Source: Hibiscus mutabilis
Lineage: Eukaryota; Streptophyta; Magnoliopsida; Malvales; Malvaceae
Assembly (NCBI GenBank): GCA_019671005.1
Contig: CM033715.1
Location: 3,348,001-3,412,000 of the forward strand
Direction of reading: 5' to 3'
Length of the DNA: 64,000 nucleotides
A program made the position numbers and the translations under genes. The notes under the pieces are model-generated. The model made no database searches. It saw only the letters and a program-made list of their open reading frames with translations, and had not been told where the DNA came from. This document shows, piece by piece, positions 59,924 through 64,000 of the stretch (the stretch's first letter is position 1; the number at the start of each line of letters is the position of its first letter).

Positions 59924-62900
59924 TTACTCCCTGGCTTCTTCTAACCGAAGATTACAATTTGACAGTTTTGAGTCTTTAGTAGGGCAGGTCCTCACATTAT
60001 GCCCCCTTTTTCGGCATAAACTGCAGGTGTATATTCTACTCAAAGCGGTCGAAACATCCCTCAACCCTATCACTCGAGGACATGTACGGCGGTTATGACC
60101 GCTTTTGCGACAAATCTTGCAACGATGACTCCTATCTGAGCTTCCATGATTGCTCAATCTTGACCTTGGGCAAGTTCTTCTGTTATGCCCCTTCTCTCTG
60201 CATACTCGACACTTGAACCGCTTATCTATTGAACTATCTCTAATTTCAGGGCAGTAGTGTTTTCTATGCCCTTCGCGGCCACAATTTCTACAGTAAAATT
60301 TAACTCCTGCATCACAAGAAGAAAGAAGATAATATCGTTAATTGAAAATGTTGCAGCTCACTGTTTGTTAAGAATACAAAAAACAAAATAGTTGTAATAA
60401 TGTGCGGGGGGAAACAGTTCCAGCCGTGGCATTTAGATCAAGATAAAAGCTGATGATGGAGTTTCCTCTTTTCCTCCATATCAGCAAGTCGCAAGTCAAA
60501 AACGTAATATATAAACAGCAAACTTTTAAAGGCAAATGTTAGCAACCTTTCATAGAAATGCTCCTCTTACGTCGGTTTTCTGGATCACTAAAAAAGTCTT
60601 TCAAAGCTTCAGAAACACGCTTCCTTGCTGCAGCTGTTCCTTTTGCTTTCTGGATTACATATAATATTACTAAGAACTTTGCTTACAAGAAAAAAGCACA
60701 AGTTCTAAGTGCAGAGACAAGGTTGCATTCACGTCAAACACTTATTCAAGTTCTAACTTTCCTCCAACCGAAATATTATGCCATAATTTTCATTTCCTCC
60801 AACCGAAATATTATGAGCTCACTGCTAAGTGTCAGCTCCATTCAAACCACTAAAAGTCCTCAGCTAAATGTAGAATATGGAATCCCCAAACACTTAATGT
60901 CTCAATATTTGGCAACAGCATGAAACATAGCAACATTTCCATATTTACTTCTTATAATTATTAACCAAAGTGCAAACTACATGTGTAAACAAGAAATGTC
61001 TCATAGAAGTCCAAATTATCAATATTTTACAGTTAGCTCATCTATAAAGTCCTTTATATGAAAACAAGAAACGTACTGTGGTCTATCAAAAGAAGAAAAG
61101 AGGGGCGAAACGTATGTAGTACACTCATCGTACATGTGTAAGCTTGCAGCCACAAATTTAAAAGCTTTATATTCAAACCTTAATGGCAGCCACCCTTTGA
61201 GCTTGAAGCATGGGATCACGGTGGATGATCTTCATTCTTTTACTAAATAGTCCTGTTTTGGCATTAAGACTCTGCAATCATCCAACTAAACAAAGAAGAT
61301 TAAATTCATGAAAATGTACATTTTTCTCCAAGTTTGAATATATTCAAGAAGAAACTTGTCAAACCAATATGCCTATTAAATGTATTGTCACAATAGTAAG
61401 CAATATGCAGCTTTTTATGTTTATATAAGCATCTCAGATGACACCGGACAAGATTTTTTTATTGTAAATCAAATGATCTAATAACTCCACAAAGGCGCCT
61501 ATATTGTCATCAAGCTCCACAAAAGCCAAAATTTATTTAAAACTGAAGAATGAATAAGTGGTACAAAACATAGGCCTACAGTGTTTTGTATAAAAATGAA
61601 GCCAAGGTTCAAGCATCCAACTAACTTTTAGTGATCGGCTGATCTTCAATCCTACTTCAGGAGACGGTGATTGGTAAACGCGCTTTGATTTTTTCTTCAC
61701 ATCCAGATTCAAATCTAGATTGTCTACCTCATCGTCTTCTTTTACTCTAAGTGGAGAACTGAACAAGAGGGGCAAATGAGATGAAGACAATAGAGGAACA
61801 TTTATATCAGCAGACAACAGAGTAATAAACTCAATCAGAAGAATATACAAGTACCACCTATAAGCAACTTACATGAGATCATGATACAAAAACCTTATCT
61901 ATACTGCAATTAAGTAAAGAACTTGACATAAATGTGATAGAATTTGAAATCATTCACCCGAAAAGGAAACCAAAGAGGATATGAATTTCTGATCACATGA
62001 GGGAATGTAAAAAGTGTCAAAAATATAAAATTGCCTTGGCAATGGGGATGAAGTAGAGCCAAATGACTTTTGTGGAGCAAATTCTTGAGTAAAAGAGAAG
62101 GTAGAATAACGAGATTACATTGAACGTGCTTTCTCCCATGGTTGCTCGTCAATTGACTCTTCCCATATTACACGATCTCCCAAGCACTGACGGCAAGTCA
62201 TTATACCCTGCCATTATGAGCATTCCCCAAGTAAAGGAGTGGCTATATACAAAATTTCTTCTACTTGTCTGTACGGACACCACCAATGACTTGTAACAAT
62301 TTACCTCCTCAAGAACATTAAATTTCAAAGCATGGCATGTTCCTATGTTCATTGAAGAAGCAGTTACCAAGTCCGAACGCAATGGCTACTCGTGTTCTAT
62401 GTGTTTATGTTGATACACCATTATTAATTTAATGAGCATGCAAAATGTACCTTTCCATTACATTGGGAACAATCTGATCTTGATCTTTCAATACCACACT
62501 CCGTACATGGAGTATAACCTCTGCCCCTGCAACTTGGACAAGGAAGCTCTCTGATGTACTGACCATTCGGACCAAACCATGATCTCGGTTTCAGTACTCC
62601 CGGAAGGGCATCGCTGAAAGCAAATTCCGTAAATTACTTGTGCAAAACTTGATAGAATCCAACATTGACAGGCGAGTTGGAAGTAAATGCTAAGAAGTAC
62701 GTAGAACAAAATATATGTGCATGTAAAGCTACAATTGAGTTGACAACATACGAAATCATGATCTCAAAGCATCAGAAGTCACAACAGATGACAAGCAAAT
62801 CAAAGAAACAGTACACGTAAACTGAAAGCATGAGAGCAGAAGCACTAAAACCTTGGTTTAGGATTAGCCGAGAGTCCAAATAGCTCCTCTGAAGGATCAT

Positions 62901-63161
62901 AACCCATCTGTAAGCCAAAAGAAACATTAAAAATGAAAAACCCAACAAAGTGGGGTAAGAGATAGATAGAGAGAGAGAGAGAGAACGCACCGGGCTTTGT
63001 TTAGGCAGTGGGGATGAATCATTATTGGAGGAAGATGAAAACACGCGAGATTTGAAGCTAAGCTTTGTGGTGGGCTTGAGAATAACCAAAAAGCGTGAGC
63101 TATTGTGCCTCCAATTCCATTGAGGAAGGAGAGGTCGAAAGAAGGGAGAAAGTGAAGACAT
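59924..63161 (-). CDS. DnaJ-type cysteine-rich, NUMOD3-like and CCHC zinc-knuckle protein, probably plastid
   Basis: Eight exons: 63161-62991, 62907-62852, 62613-62451, 62207-62119, 61758-61626, 61271-61179, 60649-60547 and 60306-59924, 1,191 nt, 396 aa, frame kept throughout. Domains in order: residues 1 to about 50, a Ser/Arg-rich presequence (FRPLLPQWNWRHNSSRFLV), likely a plastid transit peptide; about 96-145, a DnaJ-like zinc site with CPSC, CTEC, CSQC and CRQC pairs; about 160-200, an acidic then basic linker; about 236-268, KAKGTAAARKRVSEALKDFF and RRKRSISMKG, resembling the NUMOD3 module; 275 to the end, four CX2CX3GHX4C knuckles (CRNCGREGHRKHYC, CRVCREKGHNRRTC, CKICRKSGHNRRTC, CSLCRKRGHNVRTC). 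The knuckles suggest RNA or DNA binding. Arabidopsis has DnaJ-related proteins of this build; the exact role is unknown to me. Confidence 0.88.
62962..62985. repeat. GA microsatellite in intron 1 of the DnaJ-like gene
   Basis: A GATAGATA then (GA)n run directly beside the first donor site. Confidence 0.8.
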
Positions 63162-63311
63162 TTACATATGTAAAATTGAGAGAAAGAAATCTGTGAGTTA
63201 AAACAGTGGGAACTGGGAAGTGATGTTGAAGAAGACGATGTGGTTGGCAACGAGTTGATTTATGGCATTGGATAAGCCTCAACTCCCCAACCTCACAACA
63301 CTTTCAAATGT

Positions 63312-63710
63312 CTAAAAATACATAAATAGTCATCAAACTTTCAAATGTTACATAATAAGAATTAAATTTTAATTTTTGTTATAAAATGGTCACTGAGTCT
63401 TTATCTGTTGTTAATTGGGTGAGGTGACAATTACAAAAGTTTGAACAATATAACATTTAATCCTTCATATTGACACATTTAATCAATTTATTCCTAATTT
63501 AACCCCATTATTGATGTTTAAATTGACTGAATGTGTAAATATTTAAGATTAAATATGTTATTATACAAATTTTTGAAAGTTAATACACTAAACTACCACT
63601 TCTCTCAGTTAATACAATTAACGGTCCAGTGACCATTTTGTGATAAAAACTAAATTTTAATAACCATTATGTTATTTTTGAAAGTTTGGTGACCATTTTA
63701 TATTTTTAGG
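63312..63710. mobile_element. Inverted-repeat MITE upstream of the DnaJ-like gene
   Basis: The left arm (CTAAAAATACATAAATAGTC, CATCAAACTTTCAAATGTTA, AAAATGGTCACTGAG) is mirrored on the right to 63710 (CCAGTGACCATTTTGTGATA, GAAAGTTTGGTGACCATTTT, TATTTTTAG). A long A/T core separates the arms. No TSD identified. Confidence 0.65.
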
Positions 63711-64000
63711 GATAGTTTAGTTTGTGTACTTTATTAAAAAAAACATTGGTAATTTTTTTGGAAAATAATTTATTTAATTCAATTAGTATATATGGGTATG
63801 ATTAAATGATCTCTATTCGGTTTATATTGTTCAATTATGTTATATAAAATTATTTAAATAATTGATGGAATTAAATTGTATCCAATAAAAAAGAGAGTAA
63901 AATATCAATTTGGCACAAAAAAATACTAAGACTACTTTAAAATTTAATTTTTTGTCAAATGAAAGTTTAATGTTGGAAGAGATCCACTAATTAGTAGAGT
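63711..64000. other. Right edge, AT-rich, nothing recognised
   Basis: Runs of A and T with no coding support. Confidence 0.4.

Overview
The window is nuclear DNA of a flowering plant. All six real genes have plant-type GT-AG introns or encode plant-specific families. The DNA is strongly AT-rich, and the space between genes is filled with small non-autonomous DNA transposons, solo LTRs and retroposon tails. The MULE PB1-like protein and the repeat style suggest a eudicot, perhaps of the cotton/mallow family, but that placement is inference. The left edge (1-1158) is a degenerate CCCTAAA telomere-like array. It is on the strand expected for a left chromosome end, but it is too decayed to prove that position.

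Genes in order: (1) 1433-3137 (-) LHT-type amino-acid transporter, six exons, 435 aa. (2) 6899-9705 (-) organellar HD-domain 5'-deoxynucleotidase of the HDDC2 family, eight exons, 257 aa. (3) 27362-30184 (+) NPF4-type transporter (nitrate/abscisic acid), five exons, 574 aa, whose first coding exon is only the ATG. (4) 30681-32345 (-) intronless galactose-oxidase-like radical copper oxidase, 554 aa, convergent with (3). (5) 39413-42631 (+) receptor-like cytoplasmic kinase of the PBL34/35/36 type, broken by a one-base deletion and carrying Leu for Arg in the catalytic loop. (6) Three tandem pollen-type pectate lyases (43626-45121, 50723-52231, 58182-59663, all +) with identical intron positions; the first has an in-frame TAG. 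(7) 59924-63161 (-) a probably plastid-targeted protein joining a DnaJ-type cysteine-rich zinc domain, a NUMOD3-like segment and four CCHC zinc knuckles, eight exons, 396 aa.

Mobile DNA dominates 10-27 kb, 33-38 kb, 45-50 kb and 53-57 kb. Several elements can be bounded exactly by target-site duplications (TSDs). They include a 4.74-kb MULE (13698-18440, 10-bp TSD) that encodes only a PB1-like protein and no visible transposase, and MULE-type MITEs at 4445-4902, 24431-24740 and 48340-48714, the last two with a telomere-repeat-like interior. There is also a foldback element (35877-36707) invaded by a solo LTR, a second solo LTR of the same about 1,075-bp family (48964-50038), and a hAT-like element (55373-56532) nested in another. 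A 452-bp unit made of MITE plus pogo-like sequence is repeated in tandem at 33.4-34.8 kb.

The genes do not form a pathway. The pectate lyase cluster is the only functional grouping, an expanding tandem family. A short piece of the neighbouring DnaJ-like gene lies upstream of its third member, which suggests local duplication shaped this end of the window. I saw no CRISPR array, rRNA or tRNA gene. No previously unknown system is clearly present; the strongest oddities are listed as findings.
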